Shown here: one piece after another, positions 35,490-45,930 of the stretch | Numbering within the stretch: the stretch's first letter is position 1 | How the letters are laid out: every line of letters begins with the position of its first letter | Assembly: GCF_900110835.1 (NCBI RefSeq) | Contig: NZ_FOJG01000001.1 | Span: forward strand, 2,181,022-2,245,021 | DNA length: 64,000 bases | Direction of reading: 5' to 3' | From: Chitinophaga arvensicola | GTDB lineage: Bacteria; Bacteroidota; Bacteroidia; Chitinophagales; Chitinophagaceae | The notes under the pieces: model-generated | Databases searched by the model: none | The model's input: only the letters and a program-made list of their open reading frames with translations | What the model was told of the DNA's origin: nothing | Made by a program: the position numbers and the translations under genes

Positions 35490-36374
35490 CTATTGAATTG
35501 CTATAATTTTTACATACCATGCACCGGGGTTCTGGAGGCAACGTAAGGTCATCTGTGTGGCGCTTCTTTCCAACACCTGGTATTTGTGTACACCCTGGTA
35601 CATACCCAGATGTCCCTTGCTTGAAAATACAATATATTCTGTGCCTGCACCACCATCGTAGCCGAAGGTTTCCGTATAGGCGGCAGCTTTAGGGCCTGTT
35701 AAGGTGAAATCGCCCTCACCGGTCAGCGATGGATCAAAATCACGCAGGAATACCTTGTTGCCAAAGATGTCGTTGTTGGTTTCATGCGTGAAGGAATTAC
35801 CGGTGGCAGTGAAAGTATATACGTCGTCATAGATACCAAGACCTGCTTTTTCATTCGGACCGGCAGCCCACCATGCAGGCGTAAATACAGCCGCATCAGA
35901 TACGCCCAGGTGGCCGGGATTATCTTTATCTACGCGCCATTTTTTAGTACCGTTGTTGGTCAGCATGGTCACAAAAGCCGGATCAGGTTCATATGCCCTG
36001 AAGATGGTGATCTCCTGTGAATTGGTACTGAAGTTACCGGCTTTGCCATACACAGTCACTGTAACGGTCAGTGTTTTGGTACCTGTGTGATCATACTGGT
36101 ATTGAAAATCAGAACTGGTAGATGTTTTAGGTGCTTTACCATCTCCAAAATCAACCCGGTAATTGATCGTGTTGTCGGAGGTAACGTGCAGCGTAATGCT
36201 GCCTTCTCCGCCGCCATTGGGATGCGTGGCATCTTTACCGGTGATCGCGATGTTGAGCACTGGTTTGGAGGGAGTGATAATGTCGCCAAACCGGAAATCG
36301 TCTTTATTACAACCGCTCATTACCAGTAGTATCCCGAGAAATAACGGTGTTAATAGTTTTATATATTTTGTCAT
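35490..36374 (-). CDS. PKD-containing surface lipoprotein (SusE/F-like)
   Basis: A 294-residue lipoprotein with lipobox VMSGC. The N-terminal ~120 residues after it form a PKD-like Ig domain (INYRVDFGDGKAP, TKTLTVTVTV). The C-terminal half resembles carbohydrate-binding domains in glucan-binding lipoproteins of beta-glucan loci, with KKWRVDKDNPGHLG and an aromatic-rich part. No catalytic motif is visible. It is probably a surface glycan-binding protein that helps the SusCD pair. Its start lies 9 bases after the preceding gene's stop. Confidence 0.75.
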   Translation of the reverse strand: MTKYIKLLTPLFLGILLVMSGCNKDDFRFGDIITPSKPVLNIAITGKDATHPNGGGEGSITLHVTSDNTINYRVDFGDGKAPKTSTSSDFQYQYDHTGTKTLTVTVTVYGKAGNFSTNSQEITIFRAYEPDPAFVTMLTNNGTKKWRVDKDNPGHLGVSDAAVFTPAWWAAGPNEKAGLGIYDDVYTFTATGNSFTHETNNDIFGNKVFLRDFDPSLTGEGDFTLTGPKAAAYTETFGYDGGAGTEYIVFSSKGHLGMYQGVHKYQVLERSATQMTLRCLQNPGAWYVKIIAIQ

Positions 36375-36383
36375 AATCGTGGA

Positions 36384-37466
36384 TTAGTGAGTTAAGGTAA
36401 TATCATCAAACAACAGGGTGAAGTTGTTACTGCCATCACCGGTTACGCCGTTGTCGAGGAAGAACAGGATATTTTGTAATTTTTTACTGTTGTCTTTTAT
36501 GATTCCGGAGAAGTCAAACGTCAGCTCTTCCCAGGTATTGGCTACGGTAGTCGTTGCCTCCAGGTGCTCCTGGAAAGTGTTGTCACCGGTTCTTTCCAAT
36601 TGCAGTTGTACCCGCATCCCTGCTCTCCAGGAATACACTTTCACCTTGAACTTTTTGTTGTTGGTAAAATCTAACGGGTCTGTCATCACGATATAGTTAC
36701 CGGCCCATACTTCTGCTTTTGTTTTTACAATCTTACCAACGGTGGCGCTGGTGTTGATGCCACCTGGTACCGGGTTGGCGATCACGGATGTCTGACTGCC
36801 ACCAAAATCGCCCCAGGCATAGCTTACGGTCGGCAATTCAAAGGTCATGGGCAGGGTAAGCGGATCGTAAATAGTTACCGGCTTTGTTACTTTGGTCGTT
36901 GCTTTTCCGCCGCTCAGCGCTTCTACCGTTACGGTGTAGTTACCACCTTTGGCGTATACATGTTTAATACTGGCGCCGCCCGCAATTAATACCGGCTCCT
37001 CATTGGGTGTTTCTCCAAAGGATACTTTGAAGCCGCCGGTAGCATACAATGCGGTGGCAGATACCGTGAGTTCATGTGCATTGCCGGTAGTGGTCACATT
37101 CACTTCCTCGGGTGCACGAAAGATCACGGTCAGTTGTGCAGTGGTATCTGATTTCAGTCCACTGAGCCCGGTGGTCACCACTTTCACGGGGTAAGTTCCT
37201 TCTTTATACACATGCGTGGTGTTCTTTCCGGGAGCCACTGTTACCGGTGCGGTGGCGCCATCGCCGAAATAAATATCGTAGGCCGTGCCGCCTGCGCTAC
37301 TTGGTGTAATGGTTACCAGACCGGAGTTATCGTTGGCTATTTTGAACAGCAGCGATTCTTCCGAAGGTGCTTTGATGGAGTTTAAGAATGACAGATCATC
37401 ATCCGTCCACTTGGTACAGCTGTATAATGCCAGTGTCAGCAATAATATATATGGAACGCGTTTCAT
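36384..37466 (-). CDS. PKD-containing surface lipoprotein, glycan-binding
   Basis: A 360-residue lipoprotein (lipobox LYSC, Cys16 region). Two PKD-like Ig domains follow (AYDIYFGDGATAPV; GGFKVSFGETPNEE), then a C-terminal beta-sandwich with TWEELTFDFSG and FFLDNGVTGDG, resembling a CBM with a calcium-site aspartate and the final LLFDDITLTH strand. It is likely a surface glycan-binding protein, a counterpart of the neighbour at 35490. It is 19 bases after the susD stop. Confidence 0.75.
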   Translation of the reverse strand: MKRVPYILLLTLALYSCTKWTDDDLSFLNSIKAPSEESLLFKIANDNSGLVTITPSSAGGTAYDIYFGDGATAPVTVAPGKNTTHVYKEGTYPVKVVTTGLSGLKSDTTAQLTVIFRAPEEVNVTTTGNAHELTVSATALYATGGFKVSFGETPNEEPVLIAGGASIKHVYAKGGNYTVTVEALSGGKATTKVTKPVTIYDPLTLPMTFELPTVSYAWGDFGGSQTSVIANPVPGGINTSATVGKIVKTKAEVWAGNYIVMTDPLDFTNNKKFKVKVYSWRAGMRVQLQLERTGDNTFQEHLEATTTVANTWEELTFDFSGIIKDNSKKLQNILFFLDNGVTGDGSNNFTLLFDDITLTH

Positions 37467-37485
37467 GCTATGTTGTTTTTACTGA

Positions 37486-38985
37486 TTAATACCCGGGATT
37501 CTGCGTTAAACTGGAAATTTCTACTTCCCTTTGTGGCAGCGGGAATAATTCATTTTTGCCTGCTACAAAACCGGTGATGGTGGTGGCAGCTTTACCTGTT
37601 CTTACCAGGTCAAAGAAGCGATCACCTTCCATGGCCAGTTCCAGTCTGCGTTCCTGCCAGATGGCGGTGGTCAGTGCGGCGCCGGTGAGCGTAATATCGT
37701 GCGCATTGTCCTTGAAAGCCCGGCGTCTTACTTTGTTCAGGTAAGTTTGTGCTTTGGCATCGTTGGGGGTAGTAGCACGGTTATTGGCTTCTGCAGCCAT
37801 CAGTAATACATCTGCAAAGCGGATGGTCCGGTAGTTATTGAGGTAGTTGATTTCCAGCTGACCGGAAGTTTCTCCTTTTCTTGGCAGGTATTTCTGGTTA
37901 TACAGCCCGGTGTTTTTATAAGGTGCTACCTGGTAGGTGATTTTAAAGTCAGGATGTGCATTTTTATAAGCTTCAATATCCAGTACTGTCACATCTTTCC
38001 GCTGATCTCCGGCGGCATAGGCATTGGCCAGGTTCTGGGTAGGCAGGTTGGTGCTCCAGCCGGAAGCATACGGACTACCACCGTTTATTCCCCGTATTCC
38101 ACACTGCTGAACAGCATAGTTTCCCTGTCCGCGTGTAGCGGCGCCCCAGTTGTAGTAGGGAGACAGGTTAGAGTATTGAATCTCAAAAACAGACTCAATA
38201 CCATTTTCTCCGGACTGCAAAAAGATTTCGCCAAAATCAGCTACCAGTGTAAACGGACCGTTTACTACGTTTTCCAGCATAGCGGCTGCTTCGGTGAATT
38301 TATTTTCATACAGCAATACTTTTCCGAGCAATGCCTGTGCAGCGTATTTGGTAATCCTTCCGGGCTGCGACTGGGTGGTAGGCAATACGGCAATCGCATT
38401 GTTGAGATCCAGTTCTATCTGTTTGTATACATCTGCTTTGGGAGATCTTTTCAGCGTGCGGGAATCGGTAAGCGTTAAACGCTTGTCTGCAAACAGGGGC
38501 ACATCTCCAAAAAATTTCACCAGCGTGAAATAGTAATAGGCGCGCAGGAAATAGGTTTCGCCATACAACGCATCTTTACCTGGAAAATCGACGGTGCCTC
38601 CGCTTGGATTTTTATCCTTGAACTGCGTCATGTAATTCACGCGGTTAATGCCTTCGTAGGAGGCAGACCAGATTTCTGTCAGATAATCATTCGTAGTGGT
38701 CATGGTATAATCATCCATCTGCTGTAAACCGAGTACATCGGAGGCACTTTCACCGCCGCTCACAGAGTTGTCGGAAGCAATATCACCGATAGGTACTGCC
38801 TGGTTCAGCCACTGGATAGGAGAGTAGGTACTTACCGCCATGGTGCGGTAGTCGCTTTCACTTTTCAGGTAATCGAGGTCAGTTACATTGTAGCTGTCGC
38901 TTGGCTTGTAGTCGATCCATTTTTTGCAGGAGCTGGTTAAAATGATGACCGAAAAGATGCCTGTTATTGTGAGTATGTTTTTCAT
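37486..38985 (-). CDS. SusD/RagB-type surface lipoprotein
   Basis: About 499 residues from the ATG at 38985, chosen because it starts directly at a lipoprotein signal (lipobox LTSSC); an ATG at 39009 overlaps the susC stop and would add an eight-residue basic leader. Later segments (DALYGETYFLRAYYYFTLV, LAMEGDRFFDLVRTG, PLPQREVEISSLTQNPGY) are family marks. It binds the glucan substrate at the surface, paired with the susC upstream. Confidence 0.95.
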   Translation of the reverse strand: MKNILTITGIFSVIILTSSCKKWIDYKPSDSYNVTDLDYLKSESDYRTMAVSTYSPIQWLNQAVPIGDIASDNSVSGGESASDVLGLQQMDDYTMTTTNDYLTEIWSASYEGINRVNYMTQFKDKNPSGGTVDFPGKDALYGETYFLRAYYYFTLVKFFGDVPLFADKRLTLTDSRTLKRSPKADVYKQIELDLNNAIAVLPTTQSQPGRITKYAAQALLGKVLLYENKFTEAAAMLENVVNGPFTLVADFGEIFLQSGENGIESVFEIQYSNLSPYYNWGAATRGQGNYAVQQCGIRGINGGSPYASGWSTNLPTQNLANAYAAGDQRKDVTVLDIEAYKNAHPDFKITYQVAPYKNTGLYNQKYLPRKGETSGQLEINYLNNYRTIRFADVLLMAAEANNRATTPNDAKAQTYLNKVRRRAFKDNAHDITLTGAALTTAIWQERRLELAMEGDRFFDLVRTGKAATTITGFVAGKNELFPLPQREVEISSLTQNPGY

Positions 38986-39008
38986 TTGTCGTCTTTTTAC
39001 TTTGAACA

Positions 39009-42000
39009 TTACAGTTTTAAATCAATACCTAATGACCAGGTTCTCGCTTGTGGATAAGCACCCCTGTCTATACCGGAATCCATGATGCCACCGGCGATTT
39101 CAGGATCGAAACCGGAGTAACGGGTAAACGTATACGCATTTTTTACCTGTGCAAACAGGCGGATCTGTTTAAAGCCGGAGCGGTTCAGGATGGATGACGG
39201 GAAGGTATAACCCAGCTGTATGTTTTTCAGTTTTACAAAGGAGCCATCTTCTACGTAGCGGTCAGATACCCTTACATTGTTGTTGGCATCGGTGAAAGAG
39301 TAACGTGGATAACGGGCATCATTGGTGCTGCCCGGACCTGTCCAGCGGTTCAGGATATCCCGGAATTTATTGGTGTAGGTGGCGTTTCTTTCATAGGCGC
39401 GATAGATGTCGTTGCCTATGGAAGCGTAGGTGAATACATTCAGGTCAAAGTTTTTGTAGTTCAGCGACAGGTTCCAGCCCAGGGTGAATTTCGGGAATGG
39501 ATTGCCGATATTGGTTTTGTCCTTATCATTGATAACGCCATCACCGTTTACATCCACAAAACGGATATCACCTGGTTGGGCGCCGCTTTGTTTGGGTGCT
39601 TTATTGATTTCATCGGCAGATTGGAATAAACCGGCTGTTTTGAAGCCATAAAAGTAGCCCGGCGCTTTTCCTGTTTCAAAGGCAGTAACGTTTTGAGACT
39701 GGCCGTTGAAATAATTACCACCATATAATACAAAGGAATTGTCGGAGTTGGTACCGGTTACTTCATTTTTTGAAGTGGTGAAAGTAACGTTGGTAGAAAT
39801 AGATACATCTTTACCTATTCTGTCATTATAGCCCAGGTTCAGGTCTATACCACTGCTTTTGGTAGAACCAATATTGGCATCCGGTACTTTGGCAGTTCCC
39901 AGGAAGAGGGATACCACTGGTTTGAACAGCAGGCCCTTTACACTTTTCTGGAAGTAATCGGCGCTCAGGCTGAATTTATTATGGAAGAAGGTAACATCAA
40001 AACCAGCATTGTACTGGATCTGTTTTTCCCAGCTCAGAGACGTGTTGGCATAAGAACCTACGGTAGATCCGGAGAGGAAGGTATTCCCAAACGTATAACC
40101 GTTGTTGTTGCCGTCGTCATAATTGGGGCCACCGGTAACGATTCTGGGGAAAGCCGGGTTGGTATTCTCATTACCTACGGTACCATAGCTACCTCTTATC
40201 TTCAGGTAATTGATAAAGTTGGAATGAAAGAAATTTTCACTGGAGGCAATCCAGCCCAATGAACCGGAGAGGAAGTCGGCGAATTTATTGTCGGTACCAA
40301 AGGCAAAAGATCCATCCCTGCGCATGGTAACGGAGGCGAGGTATTTATCCTGGTAGTCGTAGTTGAGCCGCCCGAAGTAAGACAGATTTTTACGGAAGCC
40401 ATAATATTTAGTGGCGCCTTGTCCGTTCAGGTTAGCCGGAATATCTCCTTTGGAGTTGTAGTATTTCAGCGGCTCGCCGTTGATAACGGTATCTCTTATA
40501 TAAGGAATAGCAGGTGTATTGATGCCGGTTGCGGCATTGTAATCTGCAAATTCCCAGGAGTTGAAAGGAACGTCCTGGCGGCTAACGGTCATGCCGTTGT
40601 TGGTAGATTTGAAGAAGGAGATACCTGCCACCGCATCAAAATGGTGGTCCCTGGCTATATTGAAGTTGTAGTTCAGATATGTTTCTGACGTAAAACTGGC
40701 CGCGCTGTTTTTGAACTCGTTTACACCGTTGTGGGTATAGCCGGCGATCATGCCCAGTTCATTTTTCAGCGGAATGGCATTGCCATCAACGCCCATGGTG
40801 TTTTCCACATTCAGCGGACCGTAGAATACCAGTGGTGTAAAGTTTTTGCCGGTCTGGTCGTAATTGGTATAACCAAAGCGGGTAGTGGCTTTCAGGTTTT
40901 TCAGGATATCATACTGTAATTCTACCTTTCCAAACAGCTTGTTGCCGCTGGAAGTATTGTAGGTGTTTTCCAGTTTGGTGAGCGGGTTAAAGATCTCTGA
41001 TTTCAACAGGTTGCTGAAACTGTATTTACCTGGTGTATTGGGTACATCATTATATACCGGTACGGTAGGATCGAAGTTGAGCGCACTACCGATGATGGAA
41101 TTGAATGAATTTTCCTGAATACCTTTATTTTTAATATTGGTGAAGCTGGTATTCACAATTACTTTCAACCGGCTGGTAATATCTGCGGTGATATTTGCAG
41201 TACCATTGATACGGTTGAAATTGGATTTGCTGCCGCCAGCCACTATACCGTCCTGGCCAAGATAACCACCGGAAACAAAGTAGGTGATTTTATCACTGCC
41301 ACCTCTTGCGCTCACATTGTAGTTCTGTATGGGCGCCTGGTGGAAGATCTGTTTCTGCCAGTTGGTACCTACGCCCATCTTACCAAGATCCGGGAAAATA
41401 ACGTCTCCACCGGAAGCGGTACTGCCTTCATTAATGATACCGGCATATTCGGTGGCGTTTAATACACCAATGGTTTTAAATACTTCCTGGATGCCGTAGT
41501 TGGCGTTCACAAGAATTTCCGGTTTCTGGTTTCTTTTACCGCTACGGGTAGTGACCATGATAACACCGTTACCTCCTTTTACACCATAGATGGCGGTAGT
41601 AGCCGCATCTTTTAATACGTTGATGGATTCGATGTCGGCAGCATTCAGCGCATTGAGATCATCGAGGGTTTGTGGTACCCCATCTATTACTACCAGCGGA
41701 TCGGAGCCACTATAGGAAGGAATACCCCTGATCAGTACCGTGGGTTTAGCGCCGGGTGAACCGCTCTGGATCACGCTTACACCGGAGGCCCGTCCCTGCA
41801 GGGCTTCTTCCGCCCTTACCGGCCGGAGGTTGGCGATGTCTGATCCTTTTACGGTGGCAATGGCGCCGGAGATCTGGGTCACTTTCTGGGTACCATATCC
41901 TACCACTACTACTTCGCCCAGTTCCTTGTTGGATGGCTGGAGCTGTACGGCCAGCGGAGCAGTGCCTATGGCCACTGTGGCGGTGGCATAGCCTACCGCG

Positions 42001-42224
42001 GAGATATTCAGTACTTTCTCATCCGGGCCTACTGCCAGGGAGAAAACGCCATTGTTGTCTGCTGCAATAGCTTTCTGGGAAACTTTAGCAGTAACAGATG
42101 CGCCAGGTATTGGTGACCCGGTTTCATCTGTTACCTTACCGGTAACTGTCCTGTTTTGCGCCCACGACACGGACGCAAACAATAACAATAGAGGGATAAA
42201 TGTGCTTTGTAAGAATTTTTTCAT
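39009..42224 (-). CDS. SusC/RagA-type TonB-dependent receptor
   Basis: A 1,071-residue outer-membrane transporter. Signal peptide ends near SWAQ; carboxypeptidase-regulatory domain GKVTDETGSPIPGASVTA; TonB box ELGEVVVVGYGTQ at ~97-109; plug with VLIRGIPSYSGSDPLVVIDG; barrel ending SLGIDLKL. First gene of the putative beta-glucan locus, divergent from the sensor-regulator at 42552. The receptor's substrate is inferred from the GH16 enzyme in the operon. Confidence 0.96.
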   Translation of the reverse strand: MKKFLQSTFIPLLLLFASVSWAQNRTVTGKVTDETGSPIPGASVTAKVSQKAIAADNNGVFSLAVGPDEKVLNISAVGYATATVAIGTAPLAVQLQPSNKELGEVVVVGYGTQKVTQISGAIATVKGSDIANLRPVRAEEALQGRASGVSVIQSGSPGAKPTVLIRGIPSYSGSDPLVVIDGVPQTLDDLNALNAADIESINVLKDAATTAIYGVKGGNGVIMVTTRSGKRNQKPEILVNANYGIQEVFKTIGVLNATEYAGIINEGSTASGGDVIFPDLGKMGVGTNWQKQIFHQAPIQNYNVSARGGSDKITYFVSGGYLGQDGIVAGGSKSNFNRINGTANITADITSRLKVIVNTSFTNIKNKGIQENSFNSIIGSALNFDPTVPVYNDVPNTPGKYSFSNLLKSEIFNPLTKLENTYNTSSGNKLFGKVELQYDILKNLKATTRFGYTNYDQTGKNFTPLVFYGPLNVENTMGVDGNAIPLKNELGMIAGYTHNGVNEFKNSAASFTSETYLNYNFNIARDHHFDAVAGISFFKSTNNGMTVSRQDVPFNSWEFADYNAATGINTPAIPYIRDTVINGEPLKYYNSKGDIPANLNGQGATKYYGFRKNLSYFGRLNYDYQDKYLASVTMRRDGSFAFGTDNKFADFLSGSLGWIASSENFFHSNFINYLKIRGSYGTVGNENTNPAFPRIVTGGPNYDDGNNNGYTFGNTFLSGSTVGSYANTSLSWEKQIQYNAGFDVTFFHNKFSLSADYFQKSVKGLLFKPVVSLFLGTAKVPDANIGSTKSSGIDLNLGYNDRIGKDVSISTNVTFTTSKNEVTGTNSDNSFVLYGGNYFNGQSQNVTAFETGKAPGYFYGFKTAGLFQSADEINKAPKQSGAQPGDIRFVDVNGDGVINDKDKTNIGNPFPKFTLGWNLSLNYKNFDLNVFTYASIGNDIYRAYERNATYTNKFRDILNRWTGPGSTNDARYPRYSFTDANNNVRVSDRYVEDGSFVKLKNIQLGYTFPSSILNRSGFKQIRLFAQVKNAYTFTRYSGFDPEIAGGIMDSGIDRGAYPQARTWSLGIDLKL

Positions 42225-42551
42225 ACGTGAATTTTTTGTTGACGATGTTGCAAACGGTGTACTTTCACCGGCAGCGGGTGCCGGGTGTAAACGTGAAATC
42301 TGTAAATGATTAACCTTTTTGAATGGAATTTTTGTGTCTTTGGTTTTACTGCATTTTTAAAAAACGGTGGTTGATTTCAGTTGACTAAGTACTATTTTTA
42401 TACTGTTTTGATTACGCTAAAATTACACCTTCCACGAAATGAGGCCAATTTTTTCACTACATCTATACTTCATCACAATTGGATAAATGATTGATTATTA
42501 ATAAATTTAAACTACATCATTACTACATCACCAGACGTAATCCTATATTTT
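42225..42551. promoter_or_regulatory. Divergent promoter region of the beta-glucan locus
   Basis: 327 bases between susC (minus) and the sensor-regulator (plus). AT-rich from 42360 on. I see no clean TAnnTTTG box or repeat. Expression from here is expected to be controlled by the neighbouring regulator. Confidence 0.4.
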
Positions 42552-45437
42552 ATGAAAAAATGGTGGCTGTTTTTTCTTTGCATCGGTTGTTTCCGGATAG
42601 CCGCAGCCCAAAATACGATCGGGTTACCCCAGATCATTAATTATAGTAAAAGCGATTTCCAGGCAGGCACCCAAACCTGGGATATTGAACAGGATAGCCG
42701 GGGCATGATGTACTTCGCCAACAACGAAGGCATGCTCACTTATGATGGTAGTCACTGGAAGGCATATCCATTACCTAACCGTACTATCGTGCGCGCACTT
42801 GCCATTGACCCTTCCGACCGGATCTATGCCGGCGGTCAGGGAGAAATGGGCTTTTTCGCCCCCGGTCCCAATGGTAACCTGACCTTTACTTCCCTGAAAG
42901 ACCTGGTACCTGCCTCTCAGAATAAGTTTGCCGATATCTGGAGAATAGAAATTTATAAAGAAGCCGTTTTCTTCCAGGCTTCCGACCGCATCTTCGAATA
43001 CCGCAACAACAGCATTAAGGTGTATCCCAGCGAATGGCTGTTCCTGAAGCAGGCAGGTAATAAATTGTATGCACAGGACAAGTATACAGGGCTGATGCAG
43101 TTTAAAAATAATGAATGGGTACCCCTGAATACCAATCCGACATTCAACAGCGGACAGATTACCGGCATTATCGGTATGGGGGAAGACAGCCTCCTGGTCA
43201 ATACCCAGATCAACGGGTTGTTTATTTTACACAACGACTCCATTATTAAAAGACAGGCGTCGTTCAGTCCGGGCAACGTGAATATCTCCACCCGGCTTAA
43301 TGCAACGGAATTCGTAACAGGCACTTCTGCAGAGGGGTGTGTGGTACTGAATTTTAACGGGGAAATAGTGCAGAAGATTTCCCGCACCGAGGGCCTTCAG
43401 AACAATGATGTGATCAGCGTGTTTCTCGATAAAAATAATAACCTCTGGGCAGGGTTGAACAATGGCATCAGCTTTATCGCCTATAACGCAGCTATTAAAT
43501 ATATCACCCCCAATAAAGTCAATGAGCTATCCGGCTACTCCACCCGCATCTTTAATAATGAACTGTATATCGCTACCTCGGATGGCGCCTGGTATGTACC
43601 GCTGACCGGTACCGGCGGCGATCTCAGTTTCGCGAAGGGCGATTTTAGCCGGGTACGCAACAGCCGGGCGGAAGTGTGGCGACTGGATGAAGTCAATAAT
43701 CATATCCTGATGGGACAACATACCGGTAGTGCTGTGTTGAAAGATCATAGCAGTGTGCCGCTGTCAGACGATGCCGGCGCCTGGCTGTATAAACCCATAT
43801 CGGCAGTATATCCGGCAAAAGATATCCTGGTAGGTACCTACACGGGTATCCGGATGCTGGACTATCGTGGCGATCAGTTTACTGATAAGGGCAAACTGGA
43901 AGGAGTAGGAGAATCGCTGCGCTTCCTGGAGATAGATAATAATAATACCATCTGGGCTTCCCATCCTTATCGCGGTGTGTATCAGCTGCAGCTGTCGCCC
44001 GATCATAAAAGTGTGACTTCCCGGTTATATACTGACAGCGCCGGCCTGCCTTCTGCGTTGAGTAATTATGTATTTAAAATTAAGAACAGGGTGGTATTTG
44101 GTACCGGTAAAGGCGTGTATGAATTTGATCCGGCTACCAGCCGCTTTATTCCTTCGGCATTTATGACACCTATACTGGGTAATATGGAGATCCGCTATAT
44201 GAATGAAGATGCCGATGGCAACGTGTGGATCTGTAGTGGAAAAGCAATGGGCGTTGTTAATTTCAATCAGCCTTCCGGCGATAAAACCTATACGATTACC
44301 TGGATCCCGGAACTGAACGGGAAGATCTTGCTGGGATTTGAAAATATCTATCCATATAATAAAGAGAACATTTTTATAGGATCGGAGAAAGGCATTATTC
44401 ACCTGAACTATGAGAAGTATGCCACCAGTAAACAGGTGGTAAAGGTATTACTGGGGCAGGTAAAGGCGTTTGGCCGGTCCGACAGCATCATTTTTGGCGG
44501 GTACTTTCATCAGCGTATGGCTGCAGGGTACCAACAGGGCGACCGGGAGATTGTTTCCCTGCCGAAAAGCTACAACTCTTTCCATTTTGAATACAGCTCG
44601 CCGGCTTATGGCCTGCAGAATAATATTGAGTATAGCTATCAGCTGGAAGGATATGAAAGCCATTGGTCTGCCTGGTCTTCAAAGTCGGAGAAAGACTACA
44701 CCAACCTGCCGGACGGAAAATACATTTTCCGGGTAAAGGCGCACGACAACCTCGGTCATGAGTCGGAAACCGTTACATATAGTTTTGTGGTATTGCCGGC
44801 CTGGTATAAAACCATCTGGGCATATATCTTTTACATCTTGTTGTTTATGGGAGTGCTGTACCTGCTGAACCGCTGGCAGGAAAGGAAGATGCAACGGCAG
44901 CAGCGCCGGTTCGATGAAGAGCAGCAACGACTGAAATATATTCATCAGCTGGAGCTGGAGAAAAATGAGAAGGAGATCATCAAGCTGCAGAATGAGAAGC
45001 TGGCCAATGAAATCCATTTCAAAAACAATGCGTTGGCAGATGCTTCCATGCACCTGGTAGAAAGAGGGGATGCGCTGGTGAAAGTAAAAGATATCCTGGC
45101 GGCCGTGTACAAAAAGAATGGTAATAACCCGGAAATCAAAAATGCGTTGCTCCTGCTGAACGATGTGGAAAAGAACAATGACAACTGGGATCAGTTTGCC
45201 GCACACTTTGATGAAATCAACAATAATTTCCTGAAAAAGCTGAAAAGTAAGTTTCCGGCGCTTACCAATACCGACCTGAAAGTATGCGCCTATCTGCAAC
45301 TGAAACTTTCTACCAAGGAAATTGCGCAGCTGATGGCCATTTCGGTAAGGGGAGTGGAAATTAAACGCTACCGGCTCCGGAAGAAACTGGAGTTGCCTAC
45401 CGAACAGTCGATGACGGATTTTTTGAATGAAATATAG
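42552..45437 (+). CDS. Membrane sensor-regulator: propeller, Y_Y_Y domain, TM helix, coiled coil and LuxR-type HTH
   Basis: A 961-residue protein. Signal peptide MKKWWLFFLCIGCFRIAAA; repeated propeller blades (DSRGMMYFANNEGMLTYDGS, DKNNNLWAGLNNGI) to ~650; Y_Y_Y Ig-like domain (~660-745); a membrane helix at ~755-776; a charged coiled coil (~780-850); and a C-terminal LuxR-type HTH (TDLKVCAYLQLKLSTKEIAQ, about 905-955). Unlike hybrid two-component sensors it has no kinase or receiver domain, so the same protein would sense ligand outside and bind DNA inside. It is divergent from the beta-glucan locus and is its likely regulator. Confidence 0.88.
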   Translation: MKKWWLFFLCIGCFRIAAAQNTIGLPQIINYSKSDFQAGTQTWDIEQDSRGMMYFANNEGMLTYDGSHWKAYPLPNRTIVRALAIDPSDRIYAGGQGEMGFFAPGPNGNLTFTSLKDLVPASQNKFADIWRIEIYKEAVFFQASDRIFEYRNNSIKVYPSEWLFLKQAGNKLYAQDKYTGLMQFKNNEWVPLNTNPTFNSGQITGIIGMGEDSLLVNTQINGLFILHNDSIIKRQASFSPGNVNISTRLNATEFVTGTSAEGCVVLNFNGEIVQKISRTEGLQNNDVISVFLDKNNNLWAGLNNGISFIAYNAAIKYITPNKVNELSGYSTRIFNNELYIATSDGAWYVPLTGTGGDLSFAKGDFSRVRNSRAEVWRLDEVNNHILMGQHTGSAVLKDHSSVPLSDDAGAWLYKPISAVYPAKDILVGTYTGIRMLDYRGDQFTDKGKLEGVGESLRFLEIDNNNTIWASHPYRGVYQLQLSPDHKSVTSRLYTDSAGLPSALSNYVFKIKNRVVFGTGKGVYEFDPATSRFIPSAFMTPILGNMEIRYMNEDADGNVWICSGKAMGVVNFNQPSGDKTYTITWIPELNGKILLGFENIYPYNKENIFIGSEKGIIHLNYEKYATSKQVVKVLLGQVKAFGRSDSIIFGGYFHQRMAAGYQQGDREIVSLPKSYNSFHFEYSSPAYGLQNNIEYSYQLEGYESHWSAWSSKSEKDYTNLPDGKYIFRVKAHDNLGHESETVTYSFVVLPAWYKTIWAYIFYILLFMGVLYLLNRWQERKMQRQQRRFDEEQQRLKYIHQLELEKNEKEIIKLQNEKLANEIHFKNNALADASMHLVERGDALVKVKDILAAVYKKNGNNPEIKNALLLLNDVEKNNDNWDQFAAHFDEINNNFLKKLKSKFPALTNTDLKVCAYLQLKLSTKEIAQLMAISVRGVEIKRYRLRKKLELPTEQSMTDFLNEI

Positions 45438-45562
45438 TTTCCTGTTTTAAGTTTTCATGTGATGAAAAATATAGTATTATAATTAATTAATATTTATATT
45501 TTTGGATTCGCTGCCGGGTAATCCGGCAAGTGCCTTATTCCTATCACCCAGAACTAAAGAGC

Positions 45563-45908
45563 ATGTTTAAAAAAACCGTTTTCCTTTGATGGCCGTATCC
45601 GCAGAACAGAATACTGCCTTTCTATTTTTATTTATGGCGCCGCTGTTGGCGTAGCCACAGGCCTCAGCGAAGTGACCCATGGAATGGGTATGATCCTGGT
45701 AATTCCTGCACTCTGGTTTTTTATTGCACAGGCAGTAAAAAGATCCCACGATATCAGCAACAGCGGCTGGTACATCCTGATTCCATTTTATGGTTTGTGG
45801 CTGATGTTTTCTTCCGGTGTACAGGGAAGTAATGAGTATGGCGATGATCCCAAAGGTTTTGTAGATCCGAATGAAGTATATTCTATCGGGCAGAACGAGC
45901 AGCATTAA
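45563..45908 (+). pseudogene. DUF805 membrane protein with a one-base frameshift
   Basis: Starting at the ATG at 45563, the frame breaks after MFKKTVFL because of a stop. If one A of the seven-A run (45569-45575) is removed, the reading becomes MFKKPFSFDGRIRRTEY and continues without interruption through WFFIAQAVKRSHDISNSGWY to the TAA at 45906-45908, an intact DUF805 protein of 114 residues. The shift may be a sequencing error, a true mutation, or slippage on the A7 run. The intact protein would be a small multi-pass inner-membrane protein of unknown role. A 78-residue ORF from 45672 covers only its second half. Confidence 0.8.
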
Positions 45909-45930
45909 TAACGTAACTGTATATACGAAG

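Noticed and set aside
45567..45905. A 112-residue ORF on the minus strand opposite the DUF805 gene
   Set aside because: It is the shadow of a plus-strand gene that matches DUF805 in two frames joined by one base.
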